Origin: Eucalyptus grandis
Taxonomy: Eukaryota > Streptophyta > Magnoliopsida > Myrtales > Myrtaceae
Assembly (NCBI RefSeq): GCF_016545825.1
Contig: NC_052614.1
Location: forward strand, 26,809,669-26,873,668
Reading direction: 5' to 3'
DNA length: 64,000 nt
The notes under the pieces are model-generated. The model was not told where the DNA came from, searched no databases, and saw only the letters and a program-made list of their open reading frames with translations. Positions 49,151-62,139 of this stretch are shown piece after piece. Within the stretch, counting starts at the first letter, position 1. The number at the start of each line of letters is the position of its first letter. Both the position numbers and the translations under genes were made by a program.

Positions 49151-49775
49151 GCGAGACAAATAAATTGCACTTGCAATATCTCCATGATTTACCAGTAAAT
49201 CAATTTAGTGATTAAAAGCATGCATTGCAAGGGCAAATAGAAACAAGCCGAACTTTGTGGATCTCAAGCTTTCCAGACTTATAAACAATCCCTAGAATGG
49301 AAGATAGTCAATGAATATCCATTTTCCGAAAACGACAAAAGCCAATAGAAGCATAAAGAAAGAAGAGATTGTTAAATGAAATGTAGAAAGAACCATTATT
49401 GACTGAAGACAGCCCACATCAGACAAGAAGAGGCTTGCATCAAAGGAAAGAGAGCTAGGCCCTGATTGTTCACGATAAATGGAAAAAAGCAGAAGCGGCA
49501 AACAAACTTCATTCAAACCAATAACTAACTAGAATCCACAAAGCAGCTCTTTGTCCAATTTCAAACAATCATCAACTCAGCCCTACAAAAGAACGCAATA
49601 GATCACCACTTCTCAAACCCAAAAAACTTCAACGTAACTCCACAATTTTTATCTCTTTGCTCCCCAAAAGATAATCAACTGAAGACAAACTTAAATCAAA
49701 ACTACAAATGCCTAGAAATCTTCAAAATTTCAGTCCATCCCCACCCTGAAGATGTGATCAGAGACTACTTCACAA
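49150..49775 (-). repeat. Diverged array unit
   Basis: Contains 'ggcttgcatcaaaggaaaga', 'aaacaatcatcaactcagcc' and related landmarks. No gene. Confidence 0.65.
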
Positions 49776-49786
49776 CTCAAGTGAAA

Positions 49787-50044
49787 TTACCAGCAAGGGA
49801 GTGCACCAAATGCTAAATATCCAGCCACAAGGCGAGTACTATCCTTACAATAACTATGAAATAATTGAAAGACTCCTGCAATTAGCACCTCTTCTCCGTC
49901 CCAATCAAATTCCATAGCTATTAAAATCCAAAAAGATACCATACCCATATAAAAAGCAATTTGTTTCCACATTGCCCAACTTAATGACGGTGGATCGTGA
50001 TTAGAACCAGATAGAACCTTAGTCTCAACAACCATCTTCACCAA
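49787..50044 (-). CDS. Unassigned open frame of 85 codons outside the repeat family
   Basis: Unlike the rest of the superblock, this stretch has no counterpart elsewhere in the window. Its minus-strand frame is open for 85 codons and upstream codons GEFNLVK are also open. The composition looks protein-like (Trp, Tyr, Met spread through it; acidic stretch EFDWDGEE), with hydrophobic segments around residues 29-44 (IAFYMGMVSFWILIAM) and 53-61. I do not recognise the family. It could be an exon of a captured membrane protein gene, or a chance frame. No good splice sites or start context were found. Confidence 0.25.
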   Translation of the reverse strand: MVKMVVETKVLSGSNHDPPSLSWAMWKQIAFYMGMVSFWILIAMEFDWDGEEVLIAGVFQLFHSYCKDSTRLVAGYLAFGALPCW

Positions 50045-50050
50045 ATTGAA

Positions 50051-50220
50051 TTCACCATTATCTTAAAGCTGATGAAAGGTAGCAGACATCCATCAATCAA
50101 TGGCAAGGGTCCATCAAAATTTCATTTTTATTCACCATTATCTTAAAGCCAATGAAAAGTAGTAGAGATCCATCAATCAATGGCAAGGGGCCTCCAAAAT
50201 TTCATTTTTATTCACCCCCA
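50051..50220. repeat. 80-bp direct tandem repeat (two copies plus a start of a third)
   Basis: 'ttcaccattatcttaaag' occurs at 50051 and 50131, with 'ccatcaatcaatggcaaggg' following in each, and a third start 'ttcaccccca' at 50211. Copies differ by a few substitutions. It adjoins the non-array frame at 49787-50044. Confidence 0.85.
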
Positions 50221-50309
50221 CTAAAACTTTTGTTCATAAGGGGAAAGAACACTGGAAAATGCAAACCTGAAGCATCAAGTCATGAGATATGCAGTTGGAA
50301 GTTCAATCA

Positions 50310-52560
50310 GGAGTCTTACAGGATAATGGGGAGAGAAATGAGCTTGAACTTGTGTGGACCTTTCCGGCCAAGAAAGAACTCTGAAAGAAGAGCTTCCCCT
50401 ATGAATTGATGCTTATGCAGCAAGGACAAACCAATACTGGTCACAGACCATATCGAAATTGACAGGGTAAACTATTGCCTCGACCAAACTTTGACCTATG
50501 TAAGGAAAGATAACATATATGATCATTCCACCTTAACTAGAAGATAATAGAAGTGGAAGACAAATTAGGAATTGATGTGTGTGCATATGAAACAAGAAAG
50601 AACATCACTGATCCAAGACACTCCATCTCGAACTTGGCCTCATAAAGTATTGCCACGACTGAACTCTCATCTAAGAAGGGAAGAAAACTAGATCTGATCT
50701 TTCGGATTAACCAGAAGATAATAGAAGTGAAGGACATGTTTCATTCAAACCGAGAGCTGCCTCGTGAAACCAAAGAGCTTATCCAATTTCAGACAATCAT
50801 CATATCGCGGCAAATCACCACTAGTCAAGTCTGGCAAGACTCCAACCAGAGTGAATCAGGATCAAACAATAATAAACTCCCCAGTTCAAAAAACTGAAGA
50901 ACAAATTCCCATCAAACCTAGTAAATTTCAGTCTATCACCAGGTCTTAGACATGATCATAGACTACTAATTCATCATCTCAACCCAAAAAAAAGAAAAAA
51001 AGAAGAAGAAAGAAAGACAGCAAAAGGATCACCGATCCTCCAAAAAACCAAACATCCAAGACACAGCCTTCGTAGTATTCATCGTCCTTGAAATCCTCAC
51101 ACAAGCAGTTTCACTCTAAGGGGAAAGAAACCACTGTGAATTCACCAGATAATGGAAAGGTTGATTAGTCATTGTATCAATAAAGGGTCAAAGGAAGAGC
51201 TAAATCAAACACTTCCCATAACGACATCCTCAGACGTCAAGAGACTATGATCCAAGAGGAAAGAAGCCACACTGCCAATTCACCAACAACAAGAATCCAG
51301 AATATGCTGCTAAAACAACAACACAAAGTTCAATCAATCCGTCAATGAGTCACTAAGAGATCAAAGGACGAGGCATATGTCAAAGAATTCCGATGACCAA
51401 TAGGCATCGTAGGCCAAGCAAAACCCTCAAGAATCTTCGTGCAACAGGGAAAAACATCACTGATCAAAGACACTCCACATCAAACTTGGCCACCTAAAGT
51501 ATTGCCTCAACCAAACTCTGATCTACAAAAGCAAGAGAACTAGATCTGATCTTTGGGATGCACTAGAAAATAACATAAGTGAAGGACAAGTTCCATTGAA
51601 ACCAATAACTGCCTAAAATCCAAGAAGCAAGAGCTCATCCAATTCCAAACAATTATCAACTTAGCCTCTTCAGGGAACACAACAGATCACCAGCTGTCAA
51701 ATCCAGTCAAACTTTCAAACACCTCCAAAGGAATGAGAATCGGTTTTTGCATTAGTCAGAAAATTATGGGACTAGAGAACAAATTTCATTCAAACCAATA
51801 ACTGCCTCGAGAGACGATAGAGCTTATCCAATCTCAGACAATCATCAGCTTGCGGCAGCGCACCCCTTGTCAAGTCTGGCAAGACTCCAACCTGTGAGAG
51901 AACTCCCAAAGATAAAAAACTGAATAACAAATTTCCCATCAAACCAAGTAAATTTCAGTCTATTGGCAGGTCTAAGACGTCATCAAAGACTACTACTAAT
52001 TCATTGTCTCAACCAAGAAAAAGCAAAAGGATCACCACTCCTCCGAAAAGCCCAAACATCCAAGACATAGTATTAATAGTATTCATCGTCCTTGACATCC
52101 TCAGGCAAACAGTTCGCATGGGGAAAGAAACCACAGCGAAGTCACCAAATAACAGAAAGATCAATCGGTCACTTTATCAGGGGTCAAAGGAGGAGTTAAA
52201 CCAAACACTTCCCATAACAACATCCTCCAACATGAAGAGATCATGATCCAAGAGGAAAGAACCAAGCCACACTGCCAATTCACCAAACAATGAGAATCAA
52301 AGGATCTTTGCGCAAGAGGGATGGATCTCTGCAACCAGAGGATGCATCATAAAATCAGACCAAGAAAATCAATCAGACACCATCAACAAAATCAATCAAT
52401 CAAGAAACAGAAAACAAAAAGGAACGATGGGGAGAGTTACCATCACAAAATCCCATGCAACAGCCAATCCACCAAAATGCATACTCATCTTGATAAACAA
52501 TTAAATGGAAATATCAATCTATTGATAAACCATCCAACAACATCGCTATACAAGTGAAAC
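50310..52560 (-). repeat. Diverged array units unique to superblock B (part 2)
   Basis: Several units in the same orientation: 50500-50760 resembles 26680-26750; 50760-51300 and 51720-52250 are two related copies of the 'gcttatccaatttcagacaa' to 'catcctcagac' unit. A purine-only run lies at about 50987-51018. No gene. Confidence 0.7.
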
Positions 52561-54715
52561 ATTACAAACTATAATTTAGGGAAAGTTTTGGCGAAAGGTC
52601 AATGTTACAGCAAAAAACAGTGTGAAAAACAAATATTTTTTTGGAAAAGAACATGTCCTCCAAGTTCCAAATAACATAGAGAAAAAAGAGGCAATAGGTC
52701 GCATGAAAATAACATCTCAGCATAGGAAATTACCATCCAGACAGCATCAATCTCATCAAATATTAACACAGGAAACCTGACAAAAAGTTCTTCAGATACA
52801 CCAAATTTAACACCTATTGAGACAATATTCAAGCAAACATACACTCCAAGTCAAAACAAATGCATATGCAAGAGATGTATTTCCCAATGAATGTGTGACA
52901 ACATATGTTGAACCCAAAAAAGTCCATGATAAATAAAATGCTGGATAGTTCCATCAAAGAAAAAGGTAAGACATACAAATCAAAAGTTTCCAATCCAATC
53001 CCGAAGAGAAAGTAGGCTCTAATCTGCCAAAAGAACGAGTGGTATCAGCTACTGTCATTGGTTAAGAAATAGAAACAAAATAAGAAAGATTAAGAATGCA
53101 AATTGTGATAGATATCTGATGTACGTCATTTCAAAATAAGAAACTACCAAGTATGCCCCAAGTAAAAATGATTTTGTCAAAGAATAAACCTTCAAAGTCC
53201 CAATAACCAAAGAAAACATACAAATGAGACATTTATATGGCCATTGACTGAGTCCAACAACTCAAATAACCTCTGGCACAGAAAGAACACAAAATGACCT
53301 TTTTTTTTTGTACCCAAAAGAAAACACAGAAATCGTGTGAAAACAAGGGGGAAGCAAACCAGGTAATGCCTGGAGCCAGTTGATATTTCCATGATTTACC
53401 AGTGATCCAATTAGTGACTGTAGCATACAGATAAGAATGAAGAGAAACGAGCTAGAGCTTGTGTGGACCTTTCCAGACAAAAAAAGAACTCTGACAAAAG
53501 AGCTTGTCCTATGAATTGATGCTTATGCAGCAAGAAAGAGCCATCACTGATCGGACACTCCATGTTGAAATTGACAAAGTAAAGTATAGCCTCGACAAAT
53601 TATGACCTGCGAAGGAAAGAGAACATCTTATCATTCCACTTCAACTAAATGATAACTGCAGCGGAAGACAAATTAGAAATTGATGCTCATGTGGCAAGAA
53701 AGAACATCACTGATCGTAGACACTCCATATCGAACTTGGCTACGTAAGGTATTGCCCTGACCAAACTCGATCCGCAAAGGAAGAGAAATAGATATGAACT
53801 TTCAGATTAACTAAGAAATAATGGAAATAAGGGAGAAGATTCATTCAAACCAATGACTGCCCAAAATTTGAGAAGCAGAAGCTCATCCAATTTCAAACAA
53901 TTATCAACTCAGCCCCACAGAAAACGCAATAGATCACCAGCTGTCAAATCCAGTAAAACTTTCAAGCTGTAATGGAAGCCTAGAAGGTTGTCAAATTTCA
54001 GCCCATCATTTGTATTTAAGACAAAGGCTTCTAGATCACCAACCCAAAAAGCCCAAATGTCGTATTGTATGTAACCAACTGAAACCAACTGATCTGTTGC
54101 GCTGTATTTGTTGTCCTCAGACAACATCCTCAACCAAAAGGATTTCTCCAATAAGAAAGAAGCGAACTACCAATTCAATGAATACCAGAATCATCTAAAA
54201 ATACAATTGAACTTGGAGTTATCAATCAATGACGAATCAATCACCAATCGAAGGAGCACAAAACCTAATCATGCCGACAACATGGCAGTCTCAGAGAGGC
54301 AAGGCGTGACCTTCAGAAAATAACATAGCATAAACAGAATCAGACCAATTTAACAATCAATGAAGAGACAAAAAGAAAGAAGAGGATGAAGAGCCTGCCT
54401 TGGGAATGATGTCTCCTCTCGAAGACTACTTCACGTAGGCCGACAACCGAGAGAGGAACACATGCACAATCATAGACACGAGATGAGACGGAAGGATGAG
54501 GACATGAGGGAGGGACATTTCTAGGAAGGAGACACCGGCCTTTGAAATTTAATAAAAATGTTGGGACATGTACACCTTGCAAAGAAAGAACCACCATAGA
54601 TCATACATCAACCAAACAATGACCTCCCAACTAATGAGAATCAGTTTTTGCATTAATCAGAAAATTATGGGACTGGAGAACAAATTCCATTTAAACCAAC
54701 AAATTCCATTTAAAA
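52560..54715 (-). repeat. Array segment matching 26760-29850 of superblock A
   Basis: Single-copy counterpart of the region that is tandemly duplicated in A. Contains acceptor-linked block copy 8 (54360-54590). Confidence 0.8.
54360..54590 (-). other. Acceptor-linked conserved block, copy 8
   Basis: Homologous to 29460-29740 with a 30-40 base deletion. The acceptor CTTTGCAAGG carries an extra A. Confidence 0.35.
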
Positions 54716-54860
54716 CAATCAAGGAAAGATTGACTGAGGACGAGGCTGTAAACCAAATAATTCCGGTAACTGTGAGGAATTGTAGGTGGGCAGCAAAAGC
54801 AATGGGGAGACAAAGGTGGGGGCGAGCAGAACTGTGAAAGCGTGAGAAGACCTATCCCGC
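54715..54860 (-). other. Leader/first-exon-like segment next to the MTHFR exon, superblock C junction
   Basis: Counterpart of 32150-32290. The ATG of copy B (CCCCATGG) reads CCCCATTG here, so the start is lost. Confidence 0.4.
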
Positions 54861-54915
54861 AAAGGGAAATATGCAGGCTTTTAAGGTAACAAATAAGTAG
54901 AGCAGATTAAAGAAC

Positions 54916-54975
54916 CCGGATAGCCAGCAACACTAACGCCAAAGTAATCCCCATATTTGGCTCGATGTGTTTCAC
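54916..54975 (-). pseudogene. MTHFR exon, superblock C copy
   Basis: Same exon as 32340-32399. Relative to that copy, the acceptor CAG reads CGG (plus strand CCG at 54976-54978), the donor-side CCAG reads CCGG, Ile in GISV is Val (GVSV), and the internal break at CG (54963-54964) is shared. As written the acceptor and donor would both be impaired. All three changed sites are CAG/CTG in the other copy. Reading through the break, the AKYGDYFGVSVAGYP core is unambiguous. Confidence 0.75.
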
Positions 54976-57540
54976 CCGCATTAATAACAAAGCAGATCCG
55001 AGCAAAAACAATAAGAACAAATAAAGAGTAAATATGGGGGCATTCACGCACAATCCGGTTTGTCAATGCACTTGCCAATCCGGTTTGTTTCTAAATCGAA
55101 GTTCGTAAAGAGCAATACGTAACCACATACAAAACATGCTATGCAAAAGAATTAATTGTTACATATGATTTGTTGCTTCTCCAATTCAAAAAGACCCTCT
55201 TTTATCATGAGAAATGGTTTATTTTGTATACAGATAGTGTACACCAAACTAGTGAATGGCTAGGATATCTAGCATTTCTCTTTTCTAGGTTTTAAACACC
55301 TAGGGTGAAAATTTAGGGCCTTACATGGATAAATGAAGCTGTCAATCATTGAGACAGAATTCAAAACAAACTTTGAGTGAAGAACAATTAGTAAAGTTTT
55401 GACAAGAGATAAATGTTACCGCAGTGAAAAACAAATATTTTTTTGGAAAAGAACCTATCCTGTAAGTTTCAAATAACATAGAAAAACAAGGGAAATAAGT
55501 ACTGCCAAAAAAACAAATCAGCATAAGAAAGCTGATATAACATATTGACACAAAATTCAAGCAGACACACACACCAAGCCAAAACAGTTGCATATGCAAG
55601 AAATCTATATTGCCAATTGAACGTGTGACCTAGTACATTGAAAGGAAAAAGTCTTTGCGTTAACCTATTGATAACCTATTATAGAAAGAGAAACTGAACG
55701 ATGATCATCTTGCCTTAATAAAAAAAATAAGAAAAAAAATAGATTCAATTCTATTATAGTCATTTACTGTCAAGAATCCAATAAATGAGACCTTATACAA
55801 TCTCCAACAAAACCCGGTCACCACAATTCTGCCTCTTAGCTTTGCAAAATAAGGCAAAGGATCAGCACTTCTCAAGGTCAGCAAACCTTCAACCTAAAGC
55901 AATTAGAACTAGACGATTATCATCTCGATTCTTGCCGCTACCCAAAGATAATGAATGAAAGAATGAATTTTGAAAAAGAAACATAAGTGTCCATGCAGGA
56001 AATTATTAAAAGTTGCAGTTCATCACCCAGTACTCCCAGTCCATCAACTCAACATTCCACCATAAAGGAATCGTCAGTCCCAAAAAATAGCTCAAACATT
56101 TTATTCTATGCAACAATTGACCAAACTCATCATATTTACCGTTCCTTATGTGAAGTCCTCGGAAGTAGAGATCAGTCCAGCAGAGAAGAAGTCACTTCCG
56201 ATGCATTAAACAACAGATCCGGAATCTGCTCCTAAGAAAACTAAATAGAATGACCAACCAATAAATTGATACATGGTTAAAGGAGGACCGTTGACCCTAA
56301 TGATGTCCCTAACGACCATGGCAAAGTCCCAAGGAGGCAACGGAACAGAAGAAATTAAGCTCCCGGAACAAACCAGATGCTTCGTAAATTAGACCGAGAA
56401 AGTAATCAGCTCATCAATCGTCAAGAGATTATAAAAATAAAAAAACTAAGAAAGATTAAGAACGCGTATCATAATAGATATCTGAAGCACGTCATTCCAA
56501 ATAAGATGCAACCAAGTATGCACCGAAGTAAAACCATTCCGTCGTAGTAAGCCTTCCGTCCCAATAAGCAAAGAAAACCTACAATGTAGACATTTATATG
56601 GCCATTGATGGAGTCCAACCAACTCGCAGACAACCTCTCATACGGAAAGAACACAAAATGACCTCTTGTTCTAGACCAATAGAAAACACACAAGTTGTGT
56701 AAGATCGAAAGCGTAACCAAGCAAGGTAATGCCATATGCTATCTCCATGTGCCACTTCATATAAGAATGAAGATTAGATAAACTCTTGTGGACCTTTCAA
56801 AAAAGAATCATATTGCCTCAACCAAACTCGACATATTGAAATTGAAGGAAAGACAACACCTGATCGTTCCACCTTAACTAGAAGATAACAGAAGCGGAAG
56901 ACAAATTAGGAATGGATGCGTATGCACCAACAAAGAACATCACTGATACCAAACACTCCATACCGAACTTGGCCACGTAAAGTATTGCCTCCACCAAACT
57001 CTAATCTGCGAAGGGAAGAGAACTAGATCTGATCTTTCGGATTAACTAGAAAATAACAGAAGAAAGGGACAAGTTTCATTCAAACCAATAACTGCCTAAA
57101 ATCCTAGGAGCAAGAAATCATCCAATTTCATACAATTATCAACTCAGCCCCACAGAGAACTCAAAAGATCACCAGTTGTCAAAATCCAGTAAAACTATCA
57201 ACTAGTAAAAGAAGCCTAGAAGGTTGTCAAAATTTCAGTCCATCGTTTGTCCTAACAACAAAGGCTTGTAGATCATCAGCTTAACCACACAAAGTGCAAG
57301 ATTGATCATTAGTCCCCCAAAAAGTCCAAATGTCATATTCTACGTACCAAGATCAGTTCCATTGTTCTTATTGCCGTACAACATCCTCAGACAAAATGAT
57401 CGCTCCAAGAAGAAAGAAGCCACTGCACTTACACAGAATAGTGAATACCAGAATCAGCTCATAATACAATTAAACTTAGAAAGATCAGTCAACGACAAAT
57501 CAATCAATCAACAATCAGAGGAGCGCAAACCTTAACAATG
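54976..57540 (-). repeat. Segment S1, superblock C
   Basis: Counterpart of 16960-19760 and 32400-34633. A scrambled stretch at about 56730-56870 mixes short pieces of neighbouring text ('gccatatgctatctccatgt', 'tcaaccaaactcgacatatt'), suggesting local rearrangement or mis-assembly. Confidence 0.8.
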
Positions 57541-58615
57541 CCCACAACATGGCAAAGTCCTGGAGACAGCAAAAGGATCATCAGTCCTCCAAAAAGCCCG
57601 AACATCCATGTTTTACAAAACAAACTGACTAATGTCATAGAATTCATTGTCCGTGACATCCCTAGACAAGCAGTTCATTCCAAGGGGAAAAAAGCCACTG
57701 CCAATTCACCAAATAACAAAATCCAGAAGCAGCTCATAAAACAATTGTGAAGAAAGTTGGTCCATGGAGCAATTAAGGATTGGAGGAGGAGCTAAACCAG
57801 CCACTTCCGATAAGGACCATCCTCAGATGAAAGAGATATGATCCAAGAGGAGATAATCCACAAAGTCAATTCACCAAATAAAAAGAATCCAAAATAAGCA
57901 GGTTAAAAACAATAACGCAAAGACTGATTGGTCGATCAATCACTGAGCATAAACAAGATAATTCCGATAAGTACAGGCATCATCCCAAAGAGGCCAGGTG
58001 AAACACTCAAGGATCTCCACAACAGGGGGTTTCTACAACCATAAGAGGTTTGCATCATAGTCAACCTACTTCTCGCACACCCTATCATTAAAGCATGGCC
58101 AACATATCAATTGATTAGGGATTAATCCACATATATACACATGGAGAGTGAGGACATCAAAAGAACCAAAATCCAAGAAGTGGGAGCTTATCCAATTTCC
58201 AACAAAGCCTGCACACTTCGCAATTCATCAACTCGGCCACACGTAAAAGGCGATAGATCAACACATCCAGTATTTGGCAAAACACCTACGCAGCAGGAGT
58301 TTACCCAAATTTCAGTTCTTCACCCGGTCTTGAAGATGATCAAGGACACTGCCCATCCACCAACCTAACCAAAGATAGATGTGAAGAGACTGTTGAACTC
58401 AAGAAAATCTCAGTTAATCTAAGTAATAATTGACCAACCTCATCATATGTACCTTTCCTTAGACAACACCCTCAATCAAAGAGATCACTCAGTGAGAAAA
58501 TAAGCTACTGCCAATCCACTGGATTATAAAAATCTAGAAACAGCTGGTTAAACAACAGAATAGGAATCACCCGATAAATGAAAAAGTACACCAAAGGTTC
58601 TGAACCAAAGGAAAA
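57540..58615 (-). repeat. Array link units, superblock C
   Basis: Matches 45121-46160 and 38800-39240 in B, with the equivalent deleted in A between 19760 and 19800. No gene. Confidence 0.75.
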
Positions 58616-61250
58616 CACATCAATCATGTGAATGAAATCCCTGTGTATTGTGTGAAGCTAGAGTTCCGAGGGAAAAAAAGCAAGACAAATAACAAGCAAT
58701 ATCTACACGATTTACCAGCAATTGATCTTGGAATCGCAGCATGCATTAAAAGAATGATGAGAAGAACAAACCAGAACTTAACGGCCTTCAAGCTTTCCAG
58801 ACTCACTGGCAATCCCTACAATGGAGGATAGTCAATGATTATTTATCTTCCAAATACAAGAAATGCCAGTAAAATCCCAAATGAAAGAATATCTTGATAA
58901 ATGAAATAAAGATTATGGAGCTAGAAAGATTCATCACAGATTGAAGACAGTCCACATTGAACCAGAAGAGGTTCGCATCAAAGGAAAGAGCCAGGACATC
59001 AAACCTCGCTAGTTCTCACACACCCTATCGTTAAAGCATGGCCAAAATATCGATTGATTAGGGACTGATCCATATAAATATACGTCAAAACCAACACAGA
59101 AAAGGTGACATATCATCACTTCTAAAATCTGGCAAAACACCAAGTGCATACGCAGCAGAAATTTATTGAAATTTCAGTTCTTCACCCGGTCCTGAAGATG
59201 ATCAAGGACAATGCCCATCCACCAACCCAGCCAAAGATAGATGTGAATAGATCATCAAACACAAGAAAAGTTCAGTTATTCTGAGTAATAATTGACCAAC
59301 CTCATCATACGTACCATTCCTTAAATAACATCCTCAATCAAAGAGATTGCTTCATGAGAAAAAAAGCTACTACCAATCCACTGGTTTATGAAAATCCAAA
59401 AACAGCTTGTAAAACAACAGAAAGATGGATCAATGCATCAATCACATCAAAGAAGGAGCGTAAACACAAATAATGTCCGTGATAACTCCTCAACCACCAT
59501 CTAAAGCATAGAAATCACCTGATAAAGAAAAAGTTCCAAAGGTTTCATACCAAAAGAAAACACATCAATCATATAGAATAAAAGCCGTGGTATAATCTGA
59601 AGCTAGCATTTTTTTTGGAGGGGGGATAGCAAGACGAATAGCAGGCAATATCTGCATGATTCACCAGCAATCAATATCTGCATGATTTACCAGCAATCAA
59701 TTATGTGATTGTAGCATATGTATTACAAGAATGAAGAGAAACAAGCCAGAACTTAGTGGACCTCAAGCTTGCCGGACTCACAAATGATCCCTAAAACAGA
59801 GGATAGTCAATGATTATTCATCTTTCCCAATAGAATCTCTAAAGAAAGAAGATCCTGTTAAATGAAATAAAAATTATGGAGCTCGAAAGAACCGTCACAG
59901 ATTGAAGGAAGTCCACATCGAACCACAAGGGGTTTGCATCAAATTGAAGAGAACTTCGCCCCAATCATCTTACCATAACCCAGAAAAAAGCAGAAGCAGA
60001 GAGCAAACTTCATTCCAATCAATTACTGCCTAGAATCCACTAAGTAACTGCTTGTCCAGTTTTGAACAATCATCAACTCAGCCCCTCAGAAGAACGCAGT
60101 AGATCGCCATTTCTCAAACCCAGCAAAACTTCAACCTGTAGAAGAATTAGAACTTGACGATAATTATCTCATTGCTCCCTGAAGATAATCAACTAAAGAC
60201 AAACCTAAATCAAAATTATGAAAAGCCTATAAATCTTCGAAGTTTCAGTACTGCCAGAAATCCACGAAGCTGCTGATTGTCCAATTTTAAACAATCATGA
60301 ACTCAGCCCCACAGAAGAAAGCACTTCTCAAAGCCCGGCAAAACTTAAACCTTTAAATGAATTAGAATTTGACGATACATCTCACTGCTCCCTGAATAAA
60401 ATCAACGAAAGAAAAACTTTATTTAAAACTGCAAAAAGCCTAGAAAGCTTAATAATTAGTCCATCGCCCATGCTGAAGATGTGAACAAAAATACTTCAGA
60501 ACTCAAACAAAGACTGCATAATAGATCATCACTCCTCCAAGAAGCCCAAACACCTTATATCATGCAAACTGACCATCTTCTATGTTTTTATCGTCATTAG
60601 ATGACACGGTCCGATGGAGAGATCGCCCTCTGAGGAAAGATGCAACTGCCAATCCACCGCGAAATACAGAATCATCTTGTTAAACAATTTAATGGAAAGA
60701 TAAATCTATTGATGAGCCATCCACAACATCGCCTTATAAGTGAAAACACTACATATTATAACCTTTGGAAAATTTTTGGCAAAAGGAAAATGTTACCACA
60801 AAAGAAAAAAGAAGTGTGAAAAACATATATGTTTTTGGAAAAGAACCTATCCTGCAAGTACCAAATAACATAGAGAAAAAGAGCAATAAGTAACACCTAA
60901 ATAATAACTCAGCATAAGAAATTACCATCTAGATGACATCAATCTATCTAATATAAACACAAAGTAAACCTGAGAGAAATTCTTCATATAAACCAATTTA
61001 ACATAGACACAAACTTCAAGCAGACATACACACCAAGTCAACATAAATGCATATGCAAGAAACGTATTTCCAAGTGAGTGTGCAACAAAGTAAGTTGAAA
61101 ATGCAAAAATCATAAATAAGATGCAGAATAATTCCATTAAGGAAAAGGTCTTTGCTTTAGCCAATTTCTGACCATAAAAGAAAGAGAATTTAATGGTGAT
61201 TTCCTTGCTGCTAACACTAATGGAACCATTTTGTCCGTAATGCAATAAAT
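58615..61250 (-). repeat. Segment S2, superblock C
   Basis: Counterpart of 19800-22430 and 35095-37760. It has a small extra duplication of 'caatatctgcatgatt' at about 59647 and 59671. Confidence 0.85.
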
Positions 61251-62139
61251 AAAAGCTTATCCCATTTCAAACAAAACCTGGTCTCCACAATTCATCCTCT
61301 CGGCCTTACAAAAAGGCAAAGGATCAGCACTTCTCAAATTCAGCAAACCTTCAACCTAAAGCAATTAGAAATAGACGGTTATCATCTTGATTCTTGCTAC
61401 TAACCAAAGATAATTAATGAAAGAATGAATTTTAAAAAACAAACGTTAGTGTCCATGCAGCAAAATTATTAGAAGTTTTAGTTCAACACCGGTACACCTA
61501 GTTCCACCAACCCAATAATATACTACCAAGGAATCGTCAGTCCCAAGAAAAGCTCAAATGCTTCATTCTATGCAACAATTGACCAAACCGATCACATCTA
61601 CAGTTCCTTACATGACGTATACATCTTACATATGCTATCTCCATGATTTATTAGAGATCCACTTAGTGATCGCAGAACACAGATAAGCGAAAGGAGACGA
61701 GCTTAACTTGTGTGGACCTTTCTAGACAAGAAAGAACTCTGAAAGAACAGCTTGTCCTTTAAATTGATGCTTATGCAAAGAGAAAGAACCATTACTGATC
61801 CAAGATACTCCATATTGAACTCGATGAGGTAAACTATTGCCTTTGACCAAACTCTGACCTGCAAAGGAAAGAGAACATCTCATCGTTCCACCTAAACTAG
61901 AAGAAGACGGAAGTGGAAGAAAAGTTAGGAATTGACGCTTAGCAGCAAGGAAGAATATTCGCGATCATAGAGACTCCATATGGAACTTGGCCATGTGAAG
62001 TATTGCCCCGACTAAACGCTGATCTTCAAAAGGAAGAGAACTAGATCTGATCTTTGGGATTAACTAGAAAATAGCACAAGTGAAGGACAAGTTCCATTCA
62101 ATCCAATAACGGCCTAAAATCCAAGAAATGGAAGCTCAT

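Larger units (their letters stand above)
32340..54915 (-). repeat. Superblock B of the higher-order array (about 22.6 kb)
   Basis: Begins with the MTHFR exon and runs to the next copy. It keeps order S1 (32400-34640), link (34640-35095), S2 (35095-37760), 37800-39800, S3 (39800-42290), then a unique-to-B expansion (42290-52560) with further diverged units, and 52560-54915 matching 26640-32330 of A. Relative to C it has lost the equivalent of about 57000-58090 at a join near 34633. No intact gene. Confidence 0.8.
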
